DNA of 26,901 nucleotides from Bacteroidota bacterium (GCA_016866415.1 VGML01000007.1:1-26901); one strand, 5' to 3'; positions 8,176 through 16,960 are shown, counted from the stretch's first letter. Translations and numbers: made by a program. Notes: generated from the letters alone by a model not told the origin.

Positions 8176-9550
8176 ATTCAAAAAGTTCACCTTCTTTAAA
8201 ACGATCGGTCATAATTTGTATTCCAAATGGCAATCCATTCGAATGATTTCCTAAAGGTATACTCATTGCTGGATTCCCAGTCAGATTTGCATGAACGGTG
8301 AAAATATCTTGCAAATACATTTGAATGTTATCCTTGATTGCATTTTTTTCAAAAGCTGTCGATGGGGTTGTTGGCATCAAAATGAAATCAACATCGGAAA
8401 ACATTTCATCCGTTTTATTTTTTAGAATTCTTCGGACTTTTTGAGCTTTTGTATAGTAAGCATCGTAATATCCATGAGATAAAACAAATGTGCCCGCCAT
8501 AATCCTTCTTTTTACTTCGACTCCAAATCCTTCTGAACGAGAATTAATGTAGGTCTGTTCAACACCCGCTGCTTTTGTACTGCGGTAACCAAAGTGAACT
8601 CCATCAAACCTTGCTAAATTCGAGGATGCTTCGGCAGTTGTTAGCACATAATAAGCTGGTACAATGTAATCTAAATAGGGAAAAGATAATTCAATTATTT
8701 CGTGTCCTTCTGATTTAAGGGAATTTATCTTATTATCTAGAAGGGCTTTAACCTCTTGATCTAATCCAGGATGATTCAAACATTCAGAAATAATTCCAAT
8801 TCTAAGTTTTTCTGGTACGTGAGAAGATTTCTCAATGGCAATCGAAGACGAAGTAGAATCATATTCATCTTTACCTGCCATTATTGATAACAGTAATTTT
8901 GAATCCTCAATATTATTTGTGAAAGTTCCAATCTGATCAAAGGATGACGCGTAAGCAATTAACCCATACCGGCTTATTCTTCCATAAGTTGGTTTCAATC
9001 CATAAGTTCCCGTCCAAGATGCTGGTTGACGAACGGATCCTCCTGTATCACTTCCTAATGAAACGGTACAAAGCCCAGCGGATACTGCTACAGCCGAACC
9101 TCCCGATGATCCGCCTGGGACATAGTTTTTCTTGAGATTATTTTCTACAGAACCGAATGCCGAATTCTCATTAGAACTTCCCATTGCAAATTCATCACAG
9201 TTCAAGCGCCCAATTATAATTGCATCTTCATCAATTAAACGTTGTAGGGCCGTTGCCGTGTAAATCGATTCAAAACCTTCTAATATTTTTGAAGCCGCTG
9301 AAACTCGATGATTTTTGTAACAGATGTTATCTTTAATTCCGATAACAACGCCTGCTAATTTACCGGCTTTTCCTTCTTTTATTTTTTGATCAACAGTTTG
9401 AGCGCTTTTAAGTGCTGACTTTTCGAATACCTCCAAAAAGGCATTGAGATGAAAGTTTTGCTCAATAAGCTTCAAATAGCTTTGGGTTATTTCCAAAACA
9501 GTTTTACCGGATAGCAGAGCTTCCTTGATTTGACTTATCGAACGATACAT
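8150..9550 (-). CDS. gatA: Aspartyl/glutamyl-tRNA amidotransferase subunit A
   Basis: Glutaminase subunit of GatCAB, which converts Glu-tRNA-Gln (or Asp-tRNA-Asn) to the correctly amidated form. The 466 residues contain the amidase-signature Lys-Ser-Ser triad: K73 in GIKDNI, cis-serine S148 in GGSSGGS, and nucleophile S172 in DTGGSVRQPA. The spacing of 75 and 24 residues equals that known for Staphylococcus GatA (K79, S154, S178). Length and the NCDEFAMGSSNENS segment favour GatA over a general amidase. GatB and GatC are not in this window. It begins six bases after tatA stops and its end overlaps the lytic transglycosylase start by 26 bases, placing it inside an envelope-related run. Confidence 0.95.
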   Translation of the reverse strand: MYRSISQIKEALLSGKTVLEITQSYLKLIEQNFHLNAFLEVFEKSALKSAQTVDQKIKEGKAGKLAGVVIGIKDNICYKNHRVSAASKILEGFESIYTATALQRLIDEDAIIIGRLNCDEFAMGSSNENSAFGSVENNLKKNYVPGGSSGGSAVAVSAGLCTVSLGSDTGGSVRQPASWTGTYGLKPTYGRISRYGLIAYASSFDQIGTFTNNIEDSKLLLSIMAGKDEYDSTSSSIAIEKSSHVPEKLRIGIISECLNHPGLDQEVKALLDNKINSLKSEGHEIIELSFPYLDYIVPAYYVLTTAEASSNLARFDGVHFGYRSTKAAGVEQTYINSRSEGFGVEVKRRIMAGTFVLSHGYYDAYYTKAQKVRRILKNKTDEMFSDVDFILMPTTPSTAFEKNAIKDNIQMYLQDIFTVHANLTGNPAMSIPLGNHSNGLPFGIQIMTDRFKEGELFEYAEIIEKI

Positions 9551-9556
9551 GGAATT

Positions 9557-9766
9557 TTATTTATCCTCCGGCTTAACCTCGGTTGATGCCGACGTTTTCT
9601 TGTCTTCGCCTTTGGAAGCATCCTTGAATTCTTTCATTCCTTGACCTAAACCACGCATTAGTTCCGGAATTTTTTTACCTCCAAAGAAAAGTAAAACGAT
9701 AACCAAAATAACAATTATTTCTGGGGCCCCAATTGCACCTAAAACAAGTCCGCTGAAAAGTAACAT
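9557..9766 (-). CDS. tatA: Sec-independent translocase TatA/TatE
   Basis: Small membrane protein that oligomerises to form the twin-arginine translocation pore for folded proteins. The 69 residues follow the family plan. A short outward N-terminus leads to one transmembrane helix (about 14-29, EIIVILVIVLLFFG), then GGKKIPELMRGLGQGMKEF as the amphipathic helix. A charged, disordered tail finishes the protein. The FGxKKxPEL signature separates it from unrelated small membrane proteins. It is the first gene of the run toward gatA, from which it is separated by six bases, and lies 78 bases beyond the end of infB. TatC is not in the window. Two TAnnTTTG-like boxes upstream could give it its own promoter. 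Confidence 0.93.
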   Translation of the reverse strand: MLLFSGLVLGAIGAPEIIVILVIVLLFFGGKKIPELMRGLGQGMKEFKDASKGEDKKTSASTEVKPEDK

Positions 9767-9791
9767 AAGGATGAATTAATTAATTTCAATT

Positions 9792-9808
9792 CAAAATTAA
9801 CAAAAATA
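9792..9808 (-). promoter_or_regulatory. tatA: Two overlapping candidate -7 boxes for tatA
   Basis: On the minus strand, TATTTTTG (9808-9801) and TAATTTTG (9799-9792) both fit TAnnTTTG, 25-34 bases before the tatA ATG. The region is so AT-rich that chance matches are likely and no clear -33 element is seen. If real, they separate the tatA run from the infB operon. Confidence 0.3.
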
Positions 9809-9844
9809 AACCGATAACTTCTATAAATATTCGAAATTAACGCT

Positions 9845-12529
9845 TTATAACTTTCTTGCAACCTCTACTTCTTCAAATGCTTCAATGATGTCACCAATGT
9901 GAATGTCGTCGAATTTGTCGATGTTCAAACCACACTCATAATTATTTTTCACTTCTTTTACATCGTCTTTAAAGCGTTTCAAAGAACCAAGAACCCCAGT
10001 ATGAACAACGATTCCATCACGTATTACACGCACTTTGGAAGTTCGTTTGATAATACCATCTAATACGTAACAACCCGCGATTGTTCCAACTTTCGTAATA
10101 TCGAATGTTTCACGTATTTCAGCAGACCCAAGAACTTTTTCCTCGATATCTGGTGACAACATCCCTTCCATCGCGGCCTTGATTTCTTCAATAGCTTTGT
10201 AGATTACAGAATAAAGTCTAATGTCAATTTGTTCATTTTCAGCAAGTTTTCTCGCACTTACAGATGGACGAACCTGGAATCCAATGATAATAGCGTCTGA
10301 AGCAGAAGCCAAATTAACGTCGGCTTCGGAAATCGCTCCGACTCCTTTGTGAATGATATTGATTTGAATTTCAGGTGTGCTTAAGTTTAGTAAAGCATCG
10401 GATAACGCCTCGATAGAACCATCTACGTCACCTTTAACTATGATGTTCAGTTCCTTGAAGTCACCAATTGCCAATCGACGTCCGATTTCATCAAGTGTAA
10501 TATGTTTCGTAGTTCGTAAACCTTGTTCACGGTATAACTGCTCACGTTTTTGTGCAATTGATTTTGCCTCTTTTTCGTCATCAAGAACATGAAATTTATC
10601 TCCTGCATTTGGCGCTCCTCCGATTCCCAATACTGAAACTGGTTGTGCTGGACCAGCTTCCTTCAAGTTCGTGCCATGCTCATCATGCATAGCACGAACA
10701 CGACCGTAATATCGTCCAACTAAAATAACATCTCCAACACGCATTGTTCCTGCTTCCACTAGCATATTCGTTACGTAACCTTTTCCTTTATCAAGAGAAG
10801 ATTCAATAACTGTTCCTACTGCATTTTTATTTGGATTTGCTCTCAAATTCAAAATTTCGGCTTCCAATAAAACCTTGTCAAGCAACAAATCAATATTTAA
10901 ATTTTGTTTTGCCGAAATTTCTTGACACTGGTACTTACCACCCCAATCTTCAACCAAAATGTTCATGGCAGATAATTGTTCACGAATCCTATCCGTGTTT
11001 GCGCCTGGTTTGTCTATTTTATTAATTGCAAAAATCATTGGTACATTTGCGGCTTGTGCGTGAGAAATCGCCTCTTTCGTTTGTGGCATCACATCATCAT
11101 CCGCTGCAACAATGATTATAGCGACATCCGTTACTTGAGCTCCACGTGCACGCATTGCAGTAAAGGCTTCGTGTCCTGGCGTATCTAAGAATGTCATTTT
11201 TCTTCCATCCTTCAAGGTAACGGAGTATGCACCGATGTGCTGGGTGATTCCTCCAGCTTCCCCTTCGGTAACGTTCGCATTTCGAATTTTATCAAGTAAA
11301 GAGGTCTTACCATGATCAACGTGTCCCATTACGGTAATAATTGGTGGTCTATCGACTAAATCCTCTTCATTATCCTCTACAACTTGAATTGCCTCCTGAA
11401 CTTCCGCGCTTACGAATTCCGTCTCGTACCCAAATTCATCGGCAACAATTTGAATAGTTTCTGCATCCAAACGTTGATTGATTGAAGCAAAAATTCCCAG
11501 AGACATACAAGCCGAAATTACTTGAGTCGGCTGAACGTTCATCATCGAAGCTAACTCCGAAACCGTTACGAATTCAGTTAGTTTTAAGATTTTTTCAGCT
11601 AATTCAGCCTGTTCAAGTTCTTCTTGTCGACGCTGAGCAACTAAATCACGTTTAGATCTTCTATTTTTAGAGGCTTTCGATTTACCTCCCTGATTTGAAA
11701 GTCTTGCAAGAGTTTCTTTGATTTCTTTCTGAATATCTTGTTCAGAAATTTCTTTCTTTTCGAATTTCTGTCCCGGCGTAAACTTCCCTTGACCTCCAGC
11801 TGGTTTAGTTCCTGTTGAACCTGGATTTATTTCTACTTTTTTGATTCGTTTCCGCTTCCTCTTTGAGTCAGAACTTTCAGTATTAGAGGGAGGCGTTGTA
11901 GGTGTTTTCGGTTTTTCAACTGGTAAATCAATTTTACCCAAAACTGTTGGTCCAGAAAGAACCTTTCGCTCAAAACGAATGGTTTCAATCTCTAACTCAG
12001 CCTCTTTTTCTGGAGCTTTCTCCTCAATTTTTTCTTCAACTTTTTTAACTTCAGATTGAACAGGGTCTGGCTTTTTCTTATCTGGTCGGGTTTTTTGGTT
12101 GATTGAACTTAAATCAATTTTACCAACGACTTGAACTTTGATATCGTTTGAGTCATCTGAATTTTCAGGTAATTTCGGAGTTTCCTCTTTCGCCGTTCCT
12201 GTGTAAACCTGTTGCTTTATTTCTTCAATATTGATAGCAACATCATCATCCTCTTCATCCTCTGTTTCAACAGAGGGCATTTCCTCAGTTTTGTCCCTCA
12301 AGGAAATACTTTCTCTTCGCTCCCTTCTCGCAGCCGATTTGGATTGCTCTTTTAAATTCTGATCCGCGGCAAATTCTTGACACAACAAATCAAAGTGCTC
12401 AGGTTCCAAACGTGTATTTGGATTGGTATCAATTTTAATCCCTTTAGACTGCAAAAACTCAATCAATGTTGGGATTCCAACATTGAGTTCTCCAGCCGCT
12501 TTACCTAGTCGAATTGGTTTACCCGCCAT
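9845..12529 (-). CDS. infB: Translation initiation factor IF-2
   Basis: GTPase that places initiator fMet-tRNA on the ribosome and promotes subunit joining. At 894 residues, it starts with the helical IF2-N domain (KPIRLGKAAGELNVGIPTL). A long charged low-complexity linker of about 250 residues rich in lysine, glutamate and proline follows, then a second IF2-N-like domain (about 313-372). The G domain shows GHVDHGKT (402-409), DTPGHEAF, and NKID. Domains II to IV follow to the C-terminus. It is the last gene of rimP-nusA-infB, starting 34 bases after nusA. Complete and typical. Confidence 0.98.
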   Translation of the reverse strand: MAGKPIRLGKAAGELNVGIPTLIEFLQSKGIKIDTNPNTRLEPEHFDLLCQEFAADQNLKEQSKSAARRERRESISLRDKTEEMPSVETEDEEDDDVAINIEEIKQQVYTGTAKEETPKLPENSDDSNDIKVQVVGKIDLSSINQKTRPDKKKPDPVQSEVKKVEEKIEEKAPEKEAELEIETIRFERKVLSGPTVLGKIDLPVEKPKTPTTPPSNTESSDSKRKRKRIKKVEINPGSTGTKPAGGQGKFTPGQKFEKKEISEQDIQKEIKETLARLSNQGGKSKASKNRRSKRDLVAQRRQEELEQAELAEKILKLTEFVTVSELASMMNVQPTQVISACMSLGIFASINQRLDAETIQIVADEFGYETEFVSAEVQEAIQVVEDNEEDLVDRPPIITVMGHVDHGKTSLLDKIRNANVTEGEAGGITQHIGAYSVTLKDGRKMTFLDTPGHEAFTAMRARGAQVTDVAIIIVAADDDVMPQTKEAISHAQAANVPMIFAINKIDKPGANTDRIREQLSAMNILVEDWGGKYQCQEISAKQNLNIDLLLDKVLLEAEILNLRANPNKNAVGTVIESSLDKGKGYVTNMLVEAGTMRVGDVILVGRYYGRVRAMHDEHGTNLKEAGPAQPVSVLGIGGAPNAGDKFHVLDDEKEAKSIAQKREQLYREQGLRTTKHITLDEIGRRLAIGDFKELNIIVKGDVDGSIEALSDALLNLSTPEIQINIIHKGVGAISEADVNLASASDAIIIGFQVRPSVSARKLAENEQIDIRLYSVIYKAIEEIKAAMEGMLSPDIEEKVLGSAEIRETFDITKVGTIAGCYVLDGIIKRTSKVRVIRDGIVVHTGVLGSLKRFKDDVKEVKNNYECGLNIDKFDDIHIGDIIEAFEEVEVARKL

Positions 12530-12563
12530 ATTTCTTTTTTACTAATTATCCCGATTAATTTAT

Positions 12564-13799
12564 TTATTCAAACTCAGCTCTTAAGATTTTGAATACTTCT
12601 TCAATCGTTTCTTTTTCTAGATCTGTTCGTTGAACAAGATCATCAATGCTAATTTCTAATACTGATTTTGCCGTATCGCAACCAATTGCCTTTAATTCAT
12701 CAATGATCCAGCCATCGATTTCATCTGCGAATTCTTCTAAGTCAACGTCTTCGATATCCACTTCACCATCCCTATATACATCAATTTCATACCCACATAA
12801 TTTACCAGCTAACTTGATGTTATTTCCTCCTTTACCGATAGCCAATGAAACTTGATCTGGTTTTAAGAAAACTTTCACGCGACCTTCTTCCTCCAAAATT
12901 TCCATCGAGGAAACTTTAGCAGGGGACAATGCACGTTGAACCAATAATTGGTTGTTTGTTGTATAGTTGATTACATCGATATTTTCATTTCGTAATTCAC
13001 GAACAATTCCGTGGATACGAGACCCTTTCATGCCAACACACGCACCAACTGGATCGATTCGGTCATCATAGGATTCAACAGCAACTTTAGCTCTTTCTCC
13101 TGGTTCACGAACAATTTTCTTAATTGTGATAAGCCCGTCAAATACTTCAGGAACTTCTAATTCAAATAGTCTTTCCAAGAATTCAGGAGCAGTTCTCGAC
13201 AATATAATAACAGGAGTGCTATTTCGCATGTCAACTTTAGATACGACCGCGCGAACCGCTTCACCTTTCTTAAAGAAATCGGCAGGAATTTGCTCTGATT
13301 TTGGAAGGATAAGTTCGTTACCATCATCATCAATAACCAAGATTTCTTTCTTCCAAACTTGGTAAACTTCACCTGTAACAATTTCCCCAACACGCTCTTT
13401 GTATTTTTTATACAAATGATCTTTTTCAAGCTCTAGAATTCGAGAAATCAAATTTTGACGAAGAGAAAGAATATTTCTTCTACCGAAATCAGCAAATTTG
13501 AATTCTTCAGTTACTTCCTCACCTATTTCAAAGTCTGGTTCAATTTTTATAGCATCAGAATAAGCAATCTCTGTATTTGGATCCTCAACTTCATCATCAT
13601 CAACGATTTCTTTGTTCAAGAAAATCTGAACGTCCCCTTTATCAATGTTAACAATGATGTCAATGTGTTCATCTGTATTAAATTTCTTTTTAAACATCGC
13701 ACGAAACACATCTTCCAAGACATGCTGCATGGTTTGTTTGTCAATGTTCTTTAATTCCTTAAACTCCGAAAACGAGTCAACTAATTCTAAGCTATTCAT
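12564..13799 (-). CDS. nusA: Transcription termination/antitermination factor NusA
   Basis: RNA-polymerase-associated factor that modulates pausing, termination and antitermination. The 411 residues include the N-terminal polymerase-binding domain (1-130), an S1 RNA-binding domain (about 136-202), and two KH domains. KH1 has GACVGMKGSRIHGIVREL and KH2 has SLAIGKGGNNIKLA, both with the GxxG loop. A short C-terminal helix-hairpin-helix-like segment completes it. It lacks the two acidic repeats of the 495-residue E. coli protein; this is normal outside the proteobacteria. It sits six bases after rimP and upstream of infB, the conserved order. Since NusA acts on terminator hairpins, the hairpin in front of this operon may be a feedback site (inference). 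Confidence 0.97.
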   Translation of the reverse strand: MNSLELVDSFSEFKELKNIDKQTMQHVLEDVFRAMFKKKFNTDEHIDIIVNIDKGDVQIFLNKEIVDDDEVEDPNTEIAYSDAIKIEPDFEIGEEVTEEFKFADFGRRNILSLRQNLISRILELEKDHLYKKYKERVGEIVTGEVYQVWKKEILVIDDDGNELILPKSEQIPADFFKKGEAVRAVVSKVDMRNSTPVIILSRTAPEFLERLFELEVPEVFDGLITIKKIVREPGERAKVAVESYDDRIDPVGACVGMKGSRIHGIVRELRNENIDVINYTTNNQLLVQRALSPAKVSSMEILEEEGRVKVFLKPDQVSLAIGKGGNNIKLAGKLCGYEIDVYRDGEVDIEDVDLEEFADEIDGWIIDELKAIGCDTAKSVLEISIDDLVQRTDLEKETIEEVFKILRAEFE

Positions 13800-13805
13800 A
13801 TTTTA

Positions 13806-14282
13806 TCATTTAAAAGATACGACGATTTTTGCTTCTTTTACTTCATTAAATGGCAACTCGTGGTATTCGGTCACCAATTCCTTTCTTTTTTTAATATCTA
13901 ATTTTTGCATGGTTTTGCTTTCAAGTATTACTTTCTCATCCATCACTTTAATGATTTCACCTTGAATTTTGCTCCCTGTCTTCAATACCACACTTAAGTT
14001 TCTTCCTACATTTTTTACATACTGATTAATATGTCTCAAAGGCTTATCAAGTCCAGCAGAGGAAACATGCAATTCGAAATCCTCTTTTTCACGATCCAGG
14101 TTGTGTTCGATATTCCGTGAAACAGAAACGCAATCATCAACTGTAACGCCACCTTTCAACTTATCAAGTTCCAAATGAATGACGTTTGTTGCAGAAATCG
14201 AAAGTTCAACAATGTACAATCCATTGTTCAATTCCGCCATGCGCTCTTCAGCTAATTTCAGTATTGTTTCTTTACTAATCAT
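13806..14282 (-). CDS. rimP: Ribosome maturation factor RimP
   Basis: Cytoplasmic factor needed for maturation of the 30S ribosomal subunit. The 158 residues fit the family: an N-terminal alpha/beta domain with DDCVSVSRNIEHNLD and the strongly conserved ELHVSSAGLDKPLR, then a C-terminal Sm-like barrel (KIQGEIIKVMDEKVIL). It is the first gene of the rimP-nusA-infB operon. The ATG at 14282 follows a leader of about 54 bases holding a terminator-like stem-loop that ends only 12 bases before the start codon. This is unusual here, as most other genes in the window have leaders of 10-20 bases. Confidence 0.96.
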   Translation of the reverse strand: MISKETILKLAEERMAELNNGLYIVELSISATNVIHLELDKLKGGVTVDDCVSVSRNIEHNLDREKEDFELHVSSAGLDKPLRHINQYVKNVGRNLSVVLKTGSKIQGEIIKVMDEKVILESKTMQKLDIKKRKELVTEYHELPFNEVKEAKIVVSFK

Positions 14283-14294
14283 TTCTAGAATAAA

Positions 14295-14316
14295 AGAGGG
14301 GACTTTCGTCCCCTCT
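14295..14316 (-). terminator. Terminator-like hairpin in the rimP-nusA-infB leader (possible attenuator)
   Basis: On the minus strand, AGAGGGGAC pairs perfectly over nine bases with GTCCCCTCT, closed by a GAAA (GNRA-type) tetraloop. A U-rich tail follows directly (UUUAUUC), then the rimP AUG 12 bases later. GC-rich stem plus U-run is the form of an intrinsic terminator. Its place between the operon promoter and first gene suggests attenuation, or hiding of the rimP start. Structure is seen; function is inferred. Confidence 0.7.
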
Positions 14317-14341
14317 CGTTTTCATCTCTAAATTTCTGATA

Positions 14342-14373
14342 CAAAAGTAGTGTGAATATTTAAACTGACCAAA
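14342..14373 (-). promoter_or_regulatory. Promoter of the rimP-nusA-infB operon
   Basis: Minus strand: TTTG (14373-14370), a 20-base spacer, then TACTTTTG (14349-14342). Both elements fit the Bacteroidota -33/-7 consensus with the expected spacing, the best promoter in the window. A start near 14336 would give a leader of about 54 bases containing the hairpin at 14295-14316. Confidence 0.75.
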
Positions 14374-14394
14374 TTATTTCGCAATTTTTTAACT

Positions 14395-14402
14395 TAACTT
14401 TG
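14395..14402 (+). promoter_or_regulatory. Candidate -7 box of the DUF3109 gene
   Basis: TAACTTTG is an exact TAnnTTTG match only three bases before the ATG at 14406. The predicted transcription start would fall at or just inside the start codon, which would make the mRNA leaderless. No -33 element is clear. It is divergent from the rimP promoter about 45 bases away. Confidence 0.45.
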
Positions 14403-14405
14403 CTT

Positions 14406-14981
14406 ATGCTTGTTGAAATAGAGGATAAAATTATATCCACCGAGATTTTTAGTCAAAAATTCGTTTGTGATTTAAATGCTTGTAAAGGAGCGTGCTGTGT
14501 GGAAGGGGATACAGGTGCGCCGTTAACTAATATAGAGGTCAAATTGATTAAGAACAATCTCGATAAGATCAAACCTTTTATGTCGGAATCTGGAATTTCT
14601 GAAGTTGAAAAAAATGGTGTCAGTTATTTGGATGAGGAACAAGAACAAGTTACCAGTCTATTAAATGGTCGAGATTGTGCCTTCGTTTACAAAGACGAAA
14701 ATGGAATCGCAAAATGTTCAATCGAAAAAGCCTATCGTGAAAAACAAATCGATTTCAACAAACCGATTTCCTGCCACCTCTACCCCATTCGCGTGAAAAA
14801 ATTTGGCGAATACACGGCCTTAAATTACGCCCGATGGAAAATTTGCGGACCCGCTTGCAGCTGTGGTGAGAAATTACAAGTTTCTGTTTATCGTTTTCTT
14901 AAAGAGCCTTTGATTCGTGCTTTTGGCGAATCTTTCTACAAGGAGCTAGAATTGTTAGATAAGGAAATGAGCTCTGAGTAA
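14406..14981 (+). CDS. DUF3109 cysteine-rich protein
   Basis: A 191-residue soluble protein of the DUF3109 family, function unknown. It has ten cysteines in conserved-looking clusters: C21, C26, C30 and C31 (CDLNACKGACC), C91 and C104, C123 in SCHLYPIRV, and C147, C151, C153 (CGPACSCG). This layout resembles the YkgJ/UPF0153 group of presumed zinc- or iron-binding proteins, so a metal or Fe-S site is plausible (inference). I choose the ATG at 14406 over a TTG two codons earlier. Its 3' end overlaps the convergent DUF255 gene by 46 bases. It diverges from the rimP operon across a compact shared promoter region. Confidence 0.88.
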   Translation: MLVEIEDKIISTEIFSQKFVCDLNACKGACCVEGDTGAPLTNIEVKLIKNNLDKIKPFMSESGISEVEKNGVSYLDEEQEQVTSLLNGRDCAFVYKDENGIAKCSIEKAYREKQIDFNKPISCHLYPIRVKKFGEYTALNYARWKICGPACSCGEKLQVSVYRFLKEPLIRAFGESFYKELELLDKEMSSE

Positions 14982-16960
14982 AGTTTCCGCGCGCCCTCAA
15001 AATCCAGCTGCGGCGCCAAACACCTTCCTTTGTGACAAATGTAGATACCTTGCTTTTCGTAATTTATTGACATAGGAACCTCACGATGGTAAGAAATCAC
15101 CACATTTTCTCCAATAAAAGGTAATATTTCCTCGCGTTCGAATTCCATGTCAACCAGATTGATTTCAATAGGTTCGTTTAAAATTTCAAGTAATAATTGT
15201 CCCCAATTCGAATAGCCTGAGCCGTAATATTCCATTCCTTCGTATACGTTCGCAAGCATTTGTTTTGCGTTGGAAATCCAAGCATTGTCTCTGAAATAAT
15301 GTCCGAGCTTCCAAAAATTTCGTGCAATCACGGAATTGCTAGCTGGAATTACATTGTCGTTTAATTCCATCTTACGTGCAATTAAATTCGAATCTGTAGA
15401 CGTGAAATAGCACATTTTACTCTCGGCGTTCATGAAATTTTGCTCAACGTCCTCTGTCAATTCTTTTGCTGATTCGAGCCAATGGAATTCTGCGGTTACT
15501 TGATACAAGGCGATGAAAGCATCAATGGTGTGGGCGTAATCCTCTAAAAAACCTTCGATTTTCGTTTCTCCTTTTGAGAAAACACGTTTGAGCTTTCCAC
15601 TTGCATATTGCTTTTCAAGAATCCATTTTCCACAATTTCGAGCTAAAATCAAGAATTGTTCCTCGTGAAGAGTTACATATGCGTCACACAAGCCACGAAT
15701 CGTCATTGCGTTCCAACCTGTCAAGCATTTGTAATCCAAACCAGGAAACGTTCGTGCTTTTCGTTCTTCAAAAAGTCTGTTTTTAACTTCAGAAACCTTT
15801 GACTTTATTACATCAATAGAAATTCCTTTTTTCTTGGCGAATTCAGAATCCGTTTCCCTTCTCAAAAGAATGTATTTTTCATCCTCCCAGAATCCAAACT
15901 GATTGATATTGTAGTATTCACGAACAAATTTCAAATCCAAGTCCTGAATTTTTTGAAACTCCTCTTCCGACCAACAATAGAATTTCCCTTCCTCTCCTTC
16001 GGTATCGGCATCCAATGCACTGTAAAAAGCACCTGATTGATCCAACATTTCACGTTGTAACCATTCAATTGTTTCAAAAACGGTTTCTTTGTAAAGATTG
16101 TCGGGTTTTTCTCGAAAAGCCTTGGAGTAACCGGAAATAAGTTGGGCATTGTCGTAAAGCATTTTCTCAAAGTGCGGCACTTTCCAAATCATATCTACGG
16201 AATACCGAGCGAAACCACCTCCAATTTGATCATAAATTCCACCAAGTGCCATTTTTTGAAGCGTCAGTTGGACGTGATTCGAAACTTTTTCAGAATCAAA
16301 CTTCTTTGCATAGCTCAAAAGAAATGAATAATTGTTAGGCATAGGAAACTTTGGAGCCTTATTCATTCCTCCTTCCAAATTATCAAATTGCCTCGACCAT
16401 CGCAAAATCATTTCATGCAACTTTTCCTCTGAAAATTGAACGATTTCTTGCGGAACATCAATCAATTCGCTTTGAGCTATTCCTTCTTGCAATTTCTGAG
16501 CATATTCCAAAACGCGCTCAGGATCTTGCTCCTTTGTATGAACAAGTGATCTCAAAATATGAACCCATTGTTCCTTGGGAAAATAAGTTCCTCCGTAAAC
16601 AGGACGGCTATCAGGAAGCGTAAAACAATTCAAGGGCCAACCACCGCGTTGAGTCATCAACTGAACCGCAGTCATATAAATTTGGTCTACATCCGGGCGC
16701 TCTTCCCGATCGACTTTGATGTTTACGAAGTGCTTGTTCATGATTTCGGCAACCTCAGCATCTTCAAACGATTCATGCTCCATCACGTGACACCAATGAC
16801 AAGCGGAATAACCAATGCTGATCAGAACGAGTTTGTTTTCCTCTTTCGCTTTTTCAAATGCTTCATCTGACCACGGAACCCACTGAACGGGATTGTACGC
16901 ATGCTGCAATAGGTATGGAGATGTTTCCGAAATGAGGTTGTTAGGATGAGTTGTTGCCAA
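14936..16960 (-). CDS. Thioredoxin-like DUF255 protein (YyaL/SSP411 type)
   Basis: Large cytoplasmic protein with an N-terminal thioredoxin-like domain and a long alpha/alpha-barrel region resembling N-acylglucosamine 2-epimerase/glycosidase folds; the biochemical role of the family is not established. From the chosen start it is 674 residues. Family signatures are SPYLLQHAYNPVQW (14-27), the CHWC pair C54/C57 in YSACHWCHVMEHESF, KVDREERPDVD, and GGWPLNCF with GGTYFP. Later come QIGGGFARYSVD and LTGWNAMTI. No ATG precedes the conserved start; a TTG at 16960 gives a normal N-terminus, and another TTG at 17017 would add 19 residues. The 3' end overlaps the DUF3109 gene tail-to-tail by 46 bases. 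Confidence 0.88.
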   Translation of the reverse strand: MATTHPNNLISETSPYLLQHAYNPVQWVPWSDEAFEKAKEENKLVLISIGYSACHWCHVMEHESFEDAEVAEIMNKHFVNIKVDREERPDVDQIYMTAVQLMTQRGGWPLNCFTLPDSRPVYGGTYFPKEQWVHILRSLVHTKEQDPERVLEYAQKLQEGIAQSELIDVPQEIVQFSEEKLHEMILRWSRQFDNLEGGMNKAPKFPMPNNYSFLLSYAKKFDSEKVSNHVQLTLQKMALGGIYDQIGGGFARYSVDMIWKVPHFEKMLYDNAQLISGYSKAFREKPDNLYKETVFETIEWLQREMLDQSGAFYSALDADTEGEEGKFYCWSEEEFQKIQDLDLKFVREYYNINQFGFWEDEKYILLRRETDSEFAKKKGISIDVIKSKVSEVKNRLFEERKARTFPGLDYKCLTGWNAMTIRGLCDAYVTLHEEQFLILARNCGKWILEKQYASGKLKRVFSKGETKIEGFLEDYAHTIDAFIALYQVTAEFHWLESAKELTEDVEQNFMNAESKMCYFTSTDSNLIARKMELNDNVIPASNSVIARNFWKLGHYFRDNAWISNAKQMLANVYEGMEYYGSGYSNWGQLLLEILNEPIEINLVDMEFEREEILPFIGENVVISYHREVPMSINYEKQGIYICHKGRCLAPQLDFEGARKLYSELISLSNNSSSL

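Noticed and set aside
12564..13799. NusA apparently shortened at the C-terminus
   Set aside because: Absence of the acidic repeats is normal outside proteobacteria; the protein is complete.
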